The notes below the pieces were generated by a model. It made no database searches. It had not been told where the DNA came from and was given only the letters and a program-made list of their open reading frames with translations. The position numbers and the translations under genes were made by a program. DNA of 64,000 nucleotides, from the NCBI RefSeq assembly GCF_905220705.1, contig NZ_CAJNAT010000008.1:62001-126000 (forward strand). Reading direction: 5' to 3'. Of this stretch, positions 1 to 9,150 are shown in pieces. This DNA is from Paraburkholderia domus (GTDB taxonomy: Bacteria > Pseudomonadota > Gammaproteobacteria > Burkholderiales > Burkholderiaceae). Within the stretch, counting starts at the first letter, position 1, and the number at the start of each line of letters is the position of its first letter.

Positions 1-295
1 GTGTCACACCAACGCTAAGCCTTCCCTCAGCCCGGCCGCGAAATCTTGCCAGGTCGTTCTGCGCGTGCTCCAACTGATTGAGGACCAGTCTCGCGTGCGT
101 TAGCAACGTCTTGCCATATTCGGTAAAGCTGATCCCTTCGGGCGCACGTATCAGCAACGGCAGTTGTTCGGTGGCTTCGAGTTCGCGCAGCGAGCGCGTG
201 ACTGCGGCCTGAGAAATCCCCAATGACCGTGCTGCCGCCCGGATGCTGCCCGTTTCCGCACTCGCGACCAACGCCTGCAATTGATGAATCTTCAC
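1..295 (-). CDS. LysR-family regulator, N-terminal part only (cut by window edge)
   Basis: The minus strand encodes about 98 residues of a LysR-type activator and then runs off the window. The visible part is the winged helix-turn-helix domain: it begins MKIHQLQALVASAETGSIRA, and the recognition helix region reads ISQAAVTRSLRELE. The ligand-binding domain is missing because the window ends. The start is taken as GTG at 295, which gives the usual LysR N-terminus; an in-frame ATG at 329 would add eleven unlikely residues. It is divergent from the amidohydrolase gene at 460, so it probably controls that gene and the binding protein and porin behind it. The ligand cannot be inferred beyond an acylated amino acid or similar. 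Confidence 0.85.
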   Translation of the reverse strand, partial: MKIHQLQALVASAETGSIRAAARSLGISQAAVTRSLRELEATEQLPLLIRAPEGISFTEYGKTLLTHARLVLNQLEHAQNDLARFRGRAEGRLSVGVT

Positions 296-459
296 GAAAC
301 CACCCCGACAACAAATGGTTGTCAGCATAACAAAACTGCGGCTTCACCCTCGAAATTTAGCTGAATAGCATTCCGTCCAGTGCTGACAGTTGCGACGCCC
401 AAAGCCCGGACGGCCGGGCGCGGCGACCGGATCTTTCCGCTCTTCAAAGGACTTCATCG
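296..459. promoter_or_regulatory. Divergent promoter region, LysR / amidohydrolase
   Basis: This is the 164-base gap between the divergent LysR gene and the M20 amidohydrolase. It must hold both promoters and, by analogy with other LysR loci, the regulator's site. I see no dyad clear enough to call. A ribosome-binding site (AAGGAC) precedes the ATG at 460. Confidence 0.5.
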
Positions 460-1686
460 ATGGTTAAAGACTTCGTTTTGCCCGGCATCGCCGCCATTCA
501 GGAGGAAATGATCGGCTTGCGCCGCCGCATTCACGCATATCCGGAACTCGGCTTTCAGGAAGTCGCAACCGGTGAACTGGTCGCCGAATGCCTGAGCAAG
601 TGGGGCTATCAGGTCACGCGCGCCATCGGTAAAACCGGCGTGGTCGGCACACTAAAGAACGGACAAGGGCCGTCCCTCGGATTGCGCGCCGATATGGACG
701 CGCTTCCCATCCACGAAACGACCGGCTTGCCTCATGCCAGCAGGAACGAAGGCATCATGCACGCATGTGGCCATGACGGACATACGGCCACGCTGTTGGC
801 CGCAGCAAAGTACCTGGCCGAAACGCGGGCGTTCTCCGGCAGGCTGAACCTGATCTTCCAACCCGCTGAAGAAGGCCTCGGCGGCGCGCAAAAGATGATG
901 GAAGACGGACTCTTCGAACGCTTTCCGTGCGATGCCGTTTTCGCGCTCCACAACGTTCCGGGTTATCCGGCAGGTCATCTGGGCTTCTTTAGCGGCGCAT
1001 TCATGGCCTCAGCCGACACCGTCACCGTGCGGGTGGTGGGTCGCGGCGGCCACGGCGCCGTACCGGACAAGACGATTGATCCGATCGTCGTATGCGCGTC
1101 GATCGTGACTGCGCTGCAAAGTATTGTGTCGCGTAATGTGAGCCCGCGCGATCTTGCCATCATCAGCGTCGGGTCGATTCATGCAGGCGTCGCGTCGAAT
1201 GTGATCCCGTCATCGGCGCAGATGCTGTTGACCGTGCGCGCGCTTGCGCCGGATGTTCGGGACCTGCTAGAGCGCAGGATTTGCGAACTCGTCCACGGGC
1301 AGGCGGCGAGTTTCGGCGCACAGGCGGAGATCGACTACGTCAGGTGTCATCCAGTGCTGATCAATCACCGCACGGAAACGGATTTCGCGCGCCAGGTGGC
1401 GGCGGACTGGTTCGGCACGCAGTCCATGATTGACGGCCTCGAACCCTTCACCGCCAGCGAAGACTTCGCATGCATGCTCGAACAATGCCCGGGCAGTTAC
1501 CTCGTGATCGGCAATGGCGACGGCGAACGCAGTTGCGCACTACACCACTCCGGCTACGACTTCAACGACGACTGCCTGGCCGTGGGCGCCACCTATTGGG
1601 TCAAGCTGACCGAACGTTTTCTGGCAAAACCTGTGCGTACGGAACCTAAGCAGTTCAACAACGACGTTGAGGAGAAACACACGTGA
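460..1686 (+). CDS. M20 family metal-dependent amidohydrolase (hippurate hydrolase/HipO-like)
   Basis: 408-residue zinc peptidase-family amidohydrolase that removes acyl groups from amino acids (hippuricase / aminoacylase / IAA-amino-acid hydrolase type). Family landmarks are all present: RADMDALP (about residues 75-82), the metal-ligand block HACGHDGHTA (about 102-111), the FQPAEEG catalytic Glu (about 134-140), the dimerisation-domain RGGHGAVP, and the C-terminal TASEDFA and HHSGYDFND ligands. No signal peptide, so cytoplasmic. It overlaps the next gene by four bases, so hydrolysis is probably coupled to uptake by the adjacent binding protein. The exact substrate is not readable from sequence. 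Confidence 0.9.
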   Translation: MVKDFVLPGIAAIQEEMIGLRRRIHAYPELGFQEVATGELVAECLSKWGYQVTRAIGKTGVVGTLKNGQGPSLGLRADMDALPIHETTGLPHASRNEGIMHACGHDGHTATLLAAAKYLAETRAFSGRLNLIFQPAEEGLGGAQKMMEDGLFERFPCDAVFALHNVPGYPAGHLGFFSGAFMASADTVTVRVVGRGGHGAVPDKTIDPIVVCASIVTALQSIVSRNVSPRDLAIISVGSIHAGVASNVIPSSAQMLLTVRALAPDVRDLLERRICELVHGQAASFGAQAEIDYVRCHPVLINHRTETDFARQVAADWFGTQSMIDGLEPFTASEDFACMLEQCPGSYLVIGNGDGERSCALHHSGYDFNDDCLAVGATYWVKLTERFLAKPVRTEPKQFNNDVEEKHT

Positions 1687-2471
1687 AGAAGACACTTACA
1701 GCAATCTCGATCGCTTTGATGGCGCTGTCCGGTGCCGCCAGTGCCGCCGACTGGTCCGGCAAGGAGATCCGGCTGGCGGTTGACCCAACTTACCCGCCGC
1801 TGGAGTTCAAGACGCCGGACGGAAAAATGACCGGCTTTGGCGTGGACATCGCCAATGCGCTCTGTGCCGAGCTTCATGCGCGGTGCGTATGGGTCGAAAC
1901 CAGCTTCGACGGCATGATCCCCGGACTGTTGGCGAGAAAATTCGATGCGATCTCGTCTTCGATGACCATCACACCCAAGCGCATGCAGCAGATCGCGTTC
2001 ACGAACAAGATCTCCAACGCGCCGGCGCGACTGGTCGTCAAGCGTGACTCCGATCTACTGCCGACTGCTGCTTCGCTAAAGGGGAAACGTGTCGGTGTCG
2101 AACAGGGCTCGAGTCAGGAGGACTACGCCAGAGCACAGTGGCAACCGGCTGGCGTGCAGATCGTCTCGTATCAGAATCAGGATCAGGTCTACACGGACCT
2201 GATGTCAGGACGGCTCGATGCGGCATTCCAGGCATCGATCGAAGCGAACGACGGGTTTCTCAAGAAACCCGAGGGCAAAGACTACAAGTTTGCCGGCCCG
2301 GCTTTGGACGATCCGAAGTATTTCGGTCTCGGTGACGGTCTTGGCCTTCGCAAGGAGGACGTCGCGCTGCGCGATGCATTCAATCAGGCACTGGCTGCCA
2401 TACTGGCAAACGGGACCTATGCACGGATCAACCGGAAGTATTTCGACTTCGATATCTACGGGGCAAAGTGA
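1683..2471 (+). CDS. Periplasmic amino-acid-binding protein (HisJ/LAO/ArtJ family)
   Basis: 262-residue solute-binding protein of the polar amino-acid ABC family. A Sec signal peptide (residues 1-21, ending GAASA) precedes the mature protein. The family core is clear: YPPLEFKTPDGKMTGFGVDIANAL, then FDGMIPGLLARKFDAISSSMTIT, then GVEQGSSQEDY in the second lobe. It starts at a GTG that overlaps the amidohydrolase stop, with GAGGAG just upstream, so translation is coupled. No permease or ATPase lies beside it: it either shares a transporter encoded elsewhere or acts as a scavenging receptor. The ligand is probably a basic or acylated amino acid; that part is inference. Confidence 0.88.
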   Translation: MKKTLTAISIALMALSGAASAADWSGKEIRLAVDPTYPPLEFKTPDGKMTGFGVDIANALCAELHARCVWVETSFDGMIPGLLARKFDAISSSMTITPKRMQQIAFTNKISNAPARLVVKRDSDLLPTAASLKGKRVGVEQGSSQEDYARAQWQPAGVQIVSYQNQDQVYTDLMSGRLDAAFQASIEANDGFLKKPEGKDYKFAGPALDDPKYFGLGDGLGLRKEDVALRDAFNQALAAILANGTYARINRKYFDFDIYGAK

Positions 2472-2574
2472 GCCTGACCTGAGCGCTCTGCTGCTCTATT
2501 TTCGATTCCGCTGAATCGTCGGCTTGGTCAACGAAAATCGGGCATAAAAAACACTATATATTTAGGATGACAAA

Positions 2575-3762
2575 TTGAATAAAACGATTCTTTGTATTGC
2601 AATAACGTCCGCATTTTCGACGTCGGTTTTTGCGCAGAACAGCGTAACGCTGTATGGCGTGATTGACGAGGGGCTCGACTTCACGAACAACGTTGGCGGA
2701 AGCCACGTGTATGAAATGGCGAGCGGCTATGCACAAGGCAGCCGCTGGGGGCTGAAAGGTGCCGAAGATCTGGGCGGCGGCCTCAAGACGATCTTCCAGA
2801 TCGAAAGCGGCTTCAACGTCAACACCGGCAAACTCGCGCAAGGCGGTCTCGGGTTTGGACGCCAGGCCTATGTCGGTCTTGAGAGTGAGCAGTACGGTAC
2901 GGTTATGTTCGGCCGTCAATACGACTCAGTGGTCGACTATCTTGCGCAGACGACGGCCAACGGCAACTGGGGCGGCTATCTGCTATCCCATCCGTTCGAC
3001 AACGACAATACGGATAACACGTTCCGCGTCAACAACACGGTCAAGTATGCGAGTCCGGAAATCGCCGGCTTCCAGTTCGGCGGCACGTATAGCTTCAGCA
3101 ACAGCACCGGCTTCGCCAACAACCGGCAGTTGAGCGTTGGCGCACAGTATACGAACGGCGGGTTGTTGATCGCTGCGTCCTACCTGAATGCGGACAATCC
3201 TGGCGCCACGTCCGGTGGCGCAATTGCCGGTTCGAGTTCGACAGTCGCCGCGGACGCGAACTTCCAATCGGAGCGCTTGCGCATTTTTGGCGCAGGGGTC
3301 AACTACACAATGGGCCCGGCGACGCTTGGTTTCGTCTATACCAACACGAACATTAGTAATCCGACTGCGAATGTCGGCTACCTCAGCGGACAGGAAAGCA
3401 TCGAACCGACTAGCGGCGCGCTAGCAGGCGGCACGTTGACCAGCTTGAAGTATCAGAATTTCGAACTGAACGGAAAATATCAGTTCACGCCGGCGTTCTT
3501 CGTAGGTGCGCAATACGTCTATACGCTGGAGAACTTCGATGCAACGACAGGCAGCGTGCGGCCGAAGATTGACACCATCGGCTTGATGGCGGACTACAAC
3601 CTGTCAAAGCGCACCGATGTCTACGTCCAGGGTGCCTTTCAAAAGATTGCAGGCGAGGCAACCGGATCGGCTTTGGATCAGGCATACGTACCCGGTGCGC
3701 AGGACCTGTCTTCGTCGTCGCGTCAGTTTGTCGTCCGTGCTGCGATCCGGCACACGTTCTAA
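2575..3762 (+). CDS. Gram-negative trimeric porin (OmpC/Porin_4 type)
   Basis: 395-residue outer-membrane general porin of the betaproteobacterial OmpC-like family. The signal peptide covers residues 1-20 (ending SVFA, mature start QNSVTLYGVIDEGL, the classic beginning of these porins). The body has the alternating pattern of beta strands, the FGRQAYVGLESEQYGTVMFGRQY segment typical of the family, and a C-terminal aromatic, AAIRHTF, which is the BAM insertion signal. The start codon is a TTG at 2575 with AGGA about eight bases upstream; no ATG is in frame. It follows the binding protein by about 100 bases and may serve as the outer-membrane entry port for the same substrate. Confidence 0.93.
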   Translation: MNKTILCIAITSAFSTSVFAQNSVTLYGVIDEGLDFTNNVGGSHVYEMASGYAQGSRWGLKGAEDLGGGLKTIFQIESGFNVNTGKLAQGGLGFGRQAYVGLESEQYGTVMFGRQYDSVVDYLAQTTANGNWGGYLLSHPFDNDNTDNTFRVNNTVKYASPEIAGFQFGGTYSFSNSTGFANNRQLSVGAQYTNGGLLIAASYLNADNPGATSGGAIAGSSSTVAADANFQSERLRIFGAGVNYTMGPATLGFVYTNTNISNPTANVGYLSGQESIEPTSGALAGGTLTSLKYQNFELNGKYQFTPAFFVGAQYVYTLENFDATTGSVRPKIDTIGLMADYNLSKRTDVYVQGAFQKIAGEATGSALDQAYVPGAQDLSSSSRQFVVRAAIRHTF

Positions 3763-3822
3763 CCCCAAACCCGGCAGTTTCCGGGCGGCGCTGCGCGAGC
3801 TTGCCTTGCGTAGCGCGCTCCC

Positions 3823-4674
3823 TCACCCCTTCGTCGCCCCAAACGTCAACCCGGCCACGAAATGCTTCTGCATCGCAAAGAACATCGCGACCGAAGGCAA
3901 GGCCGCAAGAATCGACCCGGCGGACACAAGATTCCACGCGGTGGTCCACTGCCCCTTCAATGCCGCCACGCCTACGGTAATCGGCGCAGCATCGTCACCT
4001 TGCGTTAGACACAGCGCCCAGAAGTAGTCGTTCCACACGAACGTGAACACGAGGATAGCCAGCGCCGCAAGCGCGGGCCGGATCAACGGCAAGACGATTC
4101 TGAAGAACACCGTCCACTCGTTCGCGCCCTCGATCCGCGCCGCCTCGACCAGTTCAAACGGCAACTGCTTGATGAAGTTCCGCAGAAACAGTGCGCAAAA
4201 ACCGGTCTGAAACGACACGTGGAACAGAATCAGTGCGCTCACGGTATTGAACAGGCCGAGCTGCAAGGACAGATCCCGCACGGGGATCATCAACACCTGC
4301 ACCGGGACAAAATTGCCCGCAACAAAGGTTGCAAACAATGTCGAATTGCCGCGAAACCGATAGATCGCCAGCGCGAATCCCGCCATCGCTGCAAGCGCAA
4401 TCGAGCCCACCACGGCGGGCACGGTAATCAGCACGCTGTTCCAGAAGTAATGCAGCATCGGCGAGGTCGTCAGCGCCTCGCGATAGTTATCGAACATCGC
4501 GAAGTGTTTGGGCCAGCCCCAGTAGTTGCCCTCGCTCAGTTCTTCCGTCGAACGCACCGAAGTCACGAGAACCGCGATCATCGGCAGCAGCCAGATCAGC
4601 AGCGCGAGCGGCAACGTCAGTTTGTACACGCGGCGCGTTGCCGGCTTCCATTTGTCGATCGGGATCGGAAACAT
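3823..4674 (-). CDS. Sugar ABC transporter permease, MalG type
   Basis: 283-residue inner-membrane permease of the carbohydrate uptake CUT1 family, with six predicted transmembrane segments. The cytoplasmic EAA loop that docks on the ATPase is visible as EAARIEGANEWTVFFRIVLP (about residues 190-209). AAGGAG lies upstream of the ATG at 4674. It is the last gene of a five-gene minus-strand operon (ATPase, GH42 beta-galactosidase, binding protein, MalF-type permease, MalG-type permease), ten bases after the partner permease. The operon context says it imports a beta-galactoside or galacto-oligosaccharide that GH42 cleaves in the cytoplasm. Confidence 0.92.
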   Translation of the reverse strand: MFPIPIDKWKPATRRVYKLTLPLALLIWLLPMIAVLVTSVRSTEELSEGNYWGWPKHFAMFDNYREALTTSPMLHYFWNSVLITVPAVVGSIALAAMAGFALAIYRFRGNSTLFATFVAGNFVPVQVLMIPVRDLSLQLGLFNTVSALILFHVSFQTGFCALFLRNFIKQLPFELVEAARIEGANEWTVFFRIVLPLIRPALAALAILVFTFVWNDYFWALCLTQGDDAAPITVGVAALKGQWTTAWNLVSAGSILAALPSVAMFFAMQKHFVAGLTFGATKG

Positions 4675-4684
4675 GACCGGCTCC

Positions 4685-5692
4685 TTATTGCTCGGTGCGC
4701 AGCATGCGGCGCAGGTGATAAACGATGTACACCAGCATGATCCCGAACAGCACGACCGCCACCGCCGCGGAATAGCCGATGCGGTAATACTTGATCGCCT
4801 GGTCGTACATGTAATACGCGAGCACGGTTGAACTTTCGAACGGTCCGCCGCCGGTCATCACCGAAATCAGATCGAAGCTGCGCAACGCGCCGATCACCGT
4901 GACGACGATCGCCATGAACGTGGTCGGCCGCAATTGCGGCAGGATTACGTGCCACAGCATCGACCAGCCGCGTGCGCCTTCCATTCGCGCAGCCTCGATC
5001 TGCTCGGCGTTCAGCGAGGTCAGGCCGGTCAGGTAGAGAATCATGCAATACGCGGTTTGCGGCCACAGTGCCGCGAACACGATCCCGAGGGTCGCGTAAC
5101 GAGGATCGCCGAGTACCGGCACGCCGTGCCCGAGAATCACCGCGAGCAGGCCGAAGGTCGGGTCGTAGAACCACGAGAAGATCAAACCGACCACCACGCC
5201 CGATAGAACGAACGGCGCGAAGAACAGCGATTTGACGATGCGGATGCCGGCCACCGCCTGGTTCAGATAGAGCGCGACGGCAAGCCCCATCGGCGGCGCG
5301 AGCAGAAACAGCAGCAGCCAGATAAGGTTGTTCTTTAACGCCGTGTAGAACGTGGGCGCGTGGAACAGCTCGACGTAATTCGCGAGGCCGATGAAAGACG
5401 GGTCGGTCATCCCGTCCCAGTTGAAAAAGCTCAGGCGGATGGTCGAGATGATGGGCCACACGACGTAGATCGCCACCATTACACAGGCCGGCGCAAGAAA
5501 CAGGAAAGCGGCTCGCCGCTGCCGGCGTGCGGTCGGCGATGGACGGCGCCGGCGCGCCACACGAGGCGGCCCGCCGCGCAATGCACCGCCCGATGCCGGC
5601 ACACCCGATGCCGGTACGCCCGATGCGGGCGAGCCAGGACCGCCGGATTCGGCAGGACCACCAACAGAGTGGCGGGTGACGGAGTGCGACAC
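4685..5692 (-). CDS. Sugar ABC transporter permease, MalF type, with repeat-rich N-terminal tail
   Basis: 335-residue CUT1 permease. The EAA motif reads EAARMEGARGWSMLWHVILP, near residue 215. I chose the GTG at 5692 because AGGAG lies seven bases upstream; the ATG at 5698 is too close to that site, and a start at 5749 would place the coding region over the operator-like palindrome. The N-terminal 50 residues before the first membrane helix are unusual: Gly/Ala/Ser/Pro-rich with a (SGVPA)-type tandem repeat encoded by 15-base units, followed by an Arg-rich stretch. This tail is not needed for the family fold and its length may vary between strains. It pairs with the MalG-type protein downstream. 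Confidence 0.9.
   Translation of the reverse strand: MSHSVTRHSVGGPAESGGPGSPASGVPASGVPASGGALRGGPPRVARRRRPSPTARRQRRAAFLFLAPACVMVAIYVVWPIISTIRLSFFNWDGMTDPSFIGLANYVELFHAPTFYTALKNNLIWLLLFLLAPPMGLAVALYLNQAVAGIRIVKSLFFAPFVLSGVVVGLIFSWFYDPTFGLLAVILGHGVPVLGDPRYATLGIVFAALWPQTAYCMILYLTGLTSLNAEQIEAARMEGARGWSMLWHVILPQLRPTTFMAIVVTVIGALRSFDLISVMTGGGPFESSTVLAYYMYDQAIKYYRIGYSAAVAVVLFGIMLVYIVYHLRRMLRTEQ
5589..5633 (-). repeat. 15-bp in-frame tandem repeat, three units
   Basis: Three adjacent 15-base units beginning cccgatgc (5589-5603, 5604-5618, 5619-5633) encode a repeating Pro-Ala-Ser-Gly-Val tract in the N-terminal tail of the MalF-type permease. The first two units differ at two bases; the third is more diverged. 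Because units are multiples of three, copy-number change would lengthen or shorten the tail without a frameshift. Confidence 0.85.
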
Positions 5693-5708
5693 GATCATTC
5701 TCCTGTCG

Positions 5709-5740
5709 ACCAGAGTTAGCGCTTTAGCGCTTACTCTGGT
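5709..5740. promoter_or_regulatory. LacI-type operator candidate O2 (32-bp palindrome)
   Basis: A 32-base inverted repeat: arm ACCAGAGTTAGCGCT (5709-5723), two-base centre, and arm AGCGCTTACTCTGGT (5726-5740), with one mismatch. It contains the core AGCGCT twice. It lies just upstream of the MalF-type permease start, in the 124-base gap after the binding-protein gene, and shares the AGCGCT core with the perfect palindrome at 10346-10361. It could be a second operator with an internal promoter, or an RNA stem-loop that lowers permease expression relative to the binding protein. Sequence alone does not separate these. Confidence 0.65.
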
Positions 5741-5816
5741 CCCATGCAATTTAGTTGCGGATCGAACGTAGCAAGTTGGCGCTCAAACAGGCGGCCCGGG
5801 ACCGGGCCGCCTCCCC

Positions 5817-7070
5817 TCACTTCTTGTAGATCCGCTTACGCGTCTGCTCGAGTTGCGCGAGCACGTCGTCGAGCTTCGACGGATCGGAGACGAATTGCTG
5901 CATCCCCTTCATCCCTTCATCGGCCATTTCCTTGGTCATGTCGCGATCGTAGAACTGCGCAATGCCGCCCTTCGTGTTCGAGAGAATCTGGAAGCCGATC
6001 TTCGAGATCGGATCCTCAGGTTCAGGCGACTTGCTGTTCGCCGACAGCGAGCCGAGCCCGACCGCCAGCTTCGCGCCATTTTCCGGCGTCTCGACGAACG
6101 CCAGGAAAGCATGCGCGTCTGCCTTGTTCTTCGCCTTGGACGGAATATGCAGTGATTCGACCGGACCATCTTCGGCGGTCGGCACGTTCGCGTCGATGAT
6201 CGGGAACTGGAAGTAGCCCATTTGCGGCTTCACGTTCGGCGGAAAACCGGCGCTGATGAAGGTGCCCATCAGCATCATCGCGGCCTTGCCCTGGAACAGG
6301 AACGGCTGGACCGAATCCAGATCGTAGGAGAGCGAATTGTCGATGAAATAGCCGGCGTCGATCAGTTGCTTCCACGTCGTATAGACCTTCTTCACACGCG
6401 GATCGGTGTACGCGATGTCGCCCGCCATCAGCTTCTGATGGAATGCGTTGCCGTTCAGACGCAGGTCGAGATAATCGAACCAGCCGGCCAGCGTCCATGA
6501 ATCACGGCCTGCTACGGCAATCGGTGTAATGCCCGCCGCTTTCAGCTTCTTGCAGTCGTCGAGAAACTGGTCCCACGTTTTCGGTTCGCTGGTAATGCCG
6601 ACCTTCTGGAACAGATCCTTGCGATAGAACATGCCCCACGAGTAATACACGGTCGGTGCGGCGTACTGCTTGCCCTTATACGACGACGCTTCCTTCGTCG
6701 ACGCATACATATCGTTCCAACCGTTTTTTGCCCAGTCGCCGCTCAGATCTTCGAACAGGCCGCGCTGCGCGTAATACGCCATCCGCTCGCCGTCATGCCA
6801 GTTGACGATATCGGGCGCGACGGTGGAGAGCCAACCGGGCAACTGTACTTTGTACGCTTCTTCGTCGACGAACGACACCTTCACGTCGGTACCGGGATGC
6901 GTTTTCTTGAAGTCGTCGATGATCGACTGCCAGACGGCGCGTTGACTCGCGCCTTTGAACGCGATGTTGACCTCGAGCGTGCCCGCCTGCGCCGTGCTGA
7001 CGACGGACGTCCCTACGGCCGCCGCGGCCAGCGCGAGTGCCAGCAGAATCTTGCGTGGTTTCAGTGCCAT
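5817..7070 (-). CDS. Sugar ABC transporter periplasmic binding protein (CUT1)
   Basis: 417-residue extracellular solute-binding protein of the MalE/UgpB cluster. The Sec signal peptide is residues 1-29 (ending STAQA). The mature protein carries the family pattern: QSIIDDFKKTHPGTDVKVSF near the N-terminus, YAAPTVYYSWGMFYRKDLF, and FLFQGKAAMMLMGTFI in the second lobe. It lies between the GH42 beta-galactosidase gene and the two permeases and is their receptor. It delivers a galactoside to the MalF/MalG-type channel in the inner membrane. A 124-base gap with a palindrome separates it from the permease genes, which may uncouple the high receptor level needed from low permease level. Confidence 0.92.
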   Translation of the reverse strand: MALKPRKILLALALAAAAVGTSVVSTAQAGTLEVNIAFKGASQRAVWQSIIDDFKKTHPGTDVKVSFVDEEAYKVQLPGWLSTVAPDIVNWHDGERMAYYAQRGLFEDLSGDWAKNGWNDMYASTKEASSYKGKQYAAPTVYYSWGMFYRKDLFQKVGITSEPKTWDQFLDDCKKLKAAGITPIAVAGRDSWTLAGWFDYLDLRLNGNAFHQKLMAGDIAYTDPRVKKVYTTWKQLIDAGYFIDNSLSYDLDSVQPFLFQGKAAMMLMGTFISAGFPPNVKPQMGYFQFPIIDANVPTAEDGPVESLHIPSKAKNKADAHAFLAFVETPENGAKLAVGLGSLSANSKSPEPEDPISKIGFQILSNTKGGIAQFYDRDMTKEMADEGMKGMQQFVSDPSKLDDVLAQLEQTRKRIYKK

Positions 7071-7130
7071 GTTGCTGTCTCCTTTATTCCTTGATTTTGC
7101 GTCGTTGTTGTTACTGCATGGAATCCTTCG

Positions 7131-7143
7131 CTCAGCGCTTCAG
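7131..7143. promoter_or_regulatory. Weak third AGCGCT-core site (possible operator O3)
   Basis: On the minus strand this reads CTGAAGCGCTGAG. It keeps AAGCGCT of the 10346-10361 palindrome but little of the flanks. It sits between the GH42 stop and the binding-protein start. It may be chance; listed because two stronger sites with the same core bracket this operon. Confidence 0.25.
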
Positions 7144-7144
7144 A

Positions 7145-9139
7145 TCATTTGTTCGATCGATAGACGGCCACACCCTGCGGTTCGATCGCGCGTGAACCCA
7201 TCACGAAAGCGTCATCGGCGACATTGGCAAGCGTGTGTGTCTGATCGCTGTAATTGAACACGTAGGTCAGCGCACCGCGACGGCTGAACCGCACGCTGTC
7301 GCCGAGCGGTATCGTATCGACACCTGCTTCCTCGGCGATCTGCTTCAAAAGGCGCACGGTGAGCGCCTCGTCGAACAGGCTCGCGAGGTAATGAAACGCA
7401 CCACTCTTCACGTAGGCGGGATGGCCGTCAGCGAAACGGGCACGCACGTCGGGCGAAGCCGCTGCATCGCCCTCGCCTTCGATGAAATCGCGCCAGTGGC
7501 GCGCGAGGCCGTCGTCCAGGGCCGCGTCCTCGCTGCCCACCAGCCGCACGGTTTCGGTCACATTCGGCCGCATCGATTCAACGCGCCACACACGGATCGG
7601 CAGCACAGAAACGAGTGCGCCCGGCGGCAGGTTCGCCGGAATCTGCAGATCTGCCGTCTTCGAACCGGTGCGAGGACCCAGCACGACTTGCGCGCCCGAG
7701 CTTGCAAGTCGCGCGGCGAAATCGGCAGGCACAACCGGCAGCGGCGGCACGACGATCAGACGATAGCCGTCGAGCGGCGCATCGACCGGCACGATATCGA
7801 CATCCAGTCCGAGGGCACGCAGCGCCGAGTAATACTCGAATGCGAAGCGCGGATAGTGAAAGTCCGCACCTTGAGGATGAATCTCGAAGAGCCACTTCGC
7901 TTCGTAGTCGTAGACGAGTGCGACCTTCGAGCGAATCGCCGCATTGGCGTCGGCACCCGCAGCGAGCACCGAGCGAATCTCCTCAGCGACCTGCGCGGCT
8001 TCATTACCGCCGACGTCAAGCCGGTTATCGGGCGTATTCAAACCGGCATGCATCTGCTCCTGCGCAAACGGCGCCTGGCGCCAGCGGAAATACGACACGC
8101 AGCCGGCGCCATGCGCGAACGCCTCCCAACTCCACAGCCGCACCATGCCAGGCAGCGGCGCCGGATTCCACTGCGCCCAGTTCACCGGACCGGGCTGCTG
8201 CTCCATCACCCAGAACGGCAGCTTCGACATGCCGCGATACACGTCATGATTGAACGACGCGAAGTCGGGATGCCCGCTGCGCAACCAGCGCGCCTTCACG
8301 TCTGGCGCAAACCACTGCTCTTCGAGCGCGCCGAGCGGATAGCTGTCCCACGCCGCGACATCGAGATCGGCCGCCACCTTGTAGTGATCGAACTCGGTAA
8401 AGAGCTGCATGAAGTTGTGCGCGACCGGCCGCCCCGGCGAATGCGCGCGGATGATCTCGACCTGCATGCGGTTGTAGCGTGCCACTTCGTCGGAGGCGAA
8501 GCGCCGGTAATCGAGCCGATGCGAAGGATGCGCTTCGGTCACGGTCGCCACCGGCGCGTCGATCTCGTCGAAGCTGCGGTATTCCATACTCCAGAACACC
8601 GTGCCCCACGCACGGTTCAGTGCATCGATCGTTTGATAGCGCGCCTTGAGCCACTCGCGAAAGCGCCCCACTGCCGCCGGCGAATAGCTGACTACCGTGT
8701 GATGACAACCGAATTCGTTATCGGTCTGCCAGTACGCGACAGCCGGATGCCTGCCGTAACGCTCGGCGACTGCCGTGCAGATCCGCTGCGATGCGGCGAA
8801 ATACGAAGGCGATGAGAAATCGTAATGACGGCGTGAGCCGAAGGCGCGTGGGCGGCCATCCGCGCCGATCGGCAAAATATCCGGATGACGGTCGATCAGC
8901 CACTTGGGCGGCGTCGCGGTCGGCGTGCACATGACCACGTGCAGACCGGCCGCGCCAAGTACGTCGATCGCGCGATCGAGCCAGCCCCAGTCATATTCGC
9001 CAGGCGTTGGCTCCATCCGGCTCCACGCAAACTCGGCGATCCGCACCTGCTCGATGCCGAGTGCTTTCATCCGGCGAGCGTCGTCTTCCCACATCGACTC
9101 CGGCCAGTGTTCCGGGTAATAACAGACTCCAAGGCGCAT
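7145..9139 (-). CDS. GH42 beta-galactosidase, cytoplasmic
   Basis: 664-residue glycoside hydrolase family 42 enzyme that releases terminal beta-galactosyl residues. The start is the ATG at 9139 ([14 protein letters not shown], the canonical GH42 opening) with AGAGGA upstream; a longer Arg-rich extension in the same frame is not part of the protein. The acid/base Glu is E142 in TDNEFGCH and the nucleophile is E313 in [10 protein letters not shown]. The N-terminal TIM barrel (about 5-390) is followed by the trimerisation domain and a small C-terminal beta domain. No signal peptide, so substrate must be imported intact by the transporter encoded on both sides. It starts eleven bases after the ATPase stop, inside the same operon. 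Confidence 0.95.
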   Translation of the reverse strand: MRLGVCYYPEHWPESMWEDDARRMKALGIEQVRIAEFAWSRMEPTPGEYDWGWLDRAIDVLGAAGLHVVMCTPTATPPKWLIDRHPDILPIGADGRPRAFGSRRHYDFSSPSYFAASQRICTAVAERYGRHPAVAYWQTDNEFGCHHTVVSYSPAAVGRFREWLKARYQTIDALNRAWGTVFWSMEYRSFDEIDAPVATVTEAHPSHRLDYRRFASDEVARYNRMQVEIIRAHSPGRPVAHNFMQLFTEFDHYKVAADLDVAAWDSYPLGALEEQWFAPDVKARWLRSGHPDFASFNHDVYRGMSKLPFWVMEQQPGPVNWAQWNPAPLPGMVRLWSWEAFAHGAGCVSYFRWRQAPFAQEQMHAGLNTPDNRLDVGGNEAAQVAEEIRSVLAAGADANAAIRSKVALVYDYEAKWLFEIHPQGADFHYPRFAFEYYSALRALGLDVDIVPVDAPLDGYRLIVVPPLPVVPADFAARLASSGAQVVLGPRTGSKTADLQIPANLPPGALVSVLPIRVWRVESMRPNVTETVRLVGSEDAALDDGLARHWRDFIEGEGDAAASPDVRARFADGHPAYVKSGAFHYLASLFDEALTVRLLKQIAEEAGVDTIPLGDSVRFSRRGALTYVFNYSDQTHTLANVADDAFVMGSRAIEPQGVAVYRSNK

Positions 9140-9150
9140 CCGAATGTCCT

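Noticed and set aside
3770-3785. Small inverted repeat CCCGG-N6-CCGGG after the porin stop
   Set aside because: Five base pairs and no T-tract; too weak to call a terminator.
7235-8815. 526-codon plus-strand open frame opposite the beta-galactosidase gene
   Set aside because: It is a mirror of the GC-rich codon pattern of the GH42 gene, which has clear catalytic motifs; the frame itself is His/Arg-rich without any domain.
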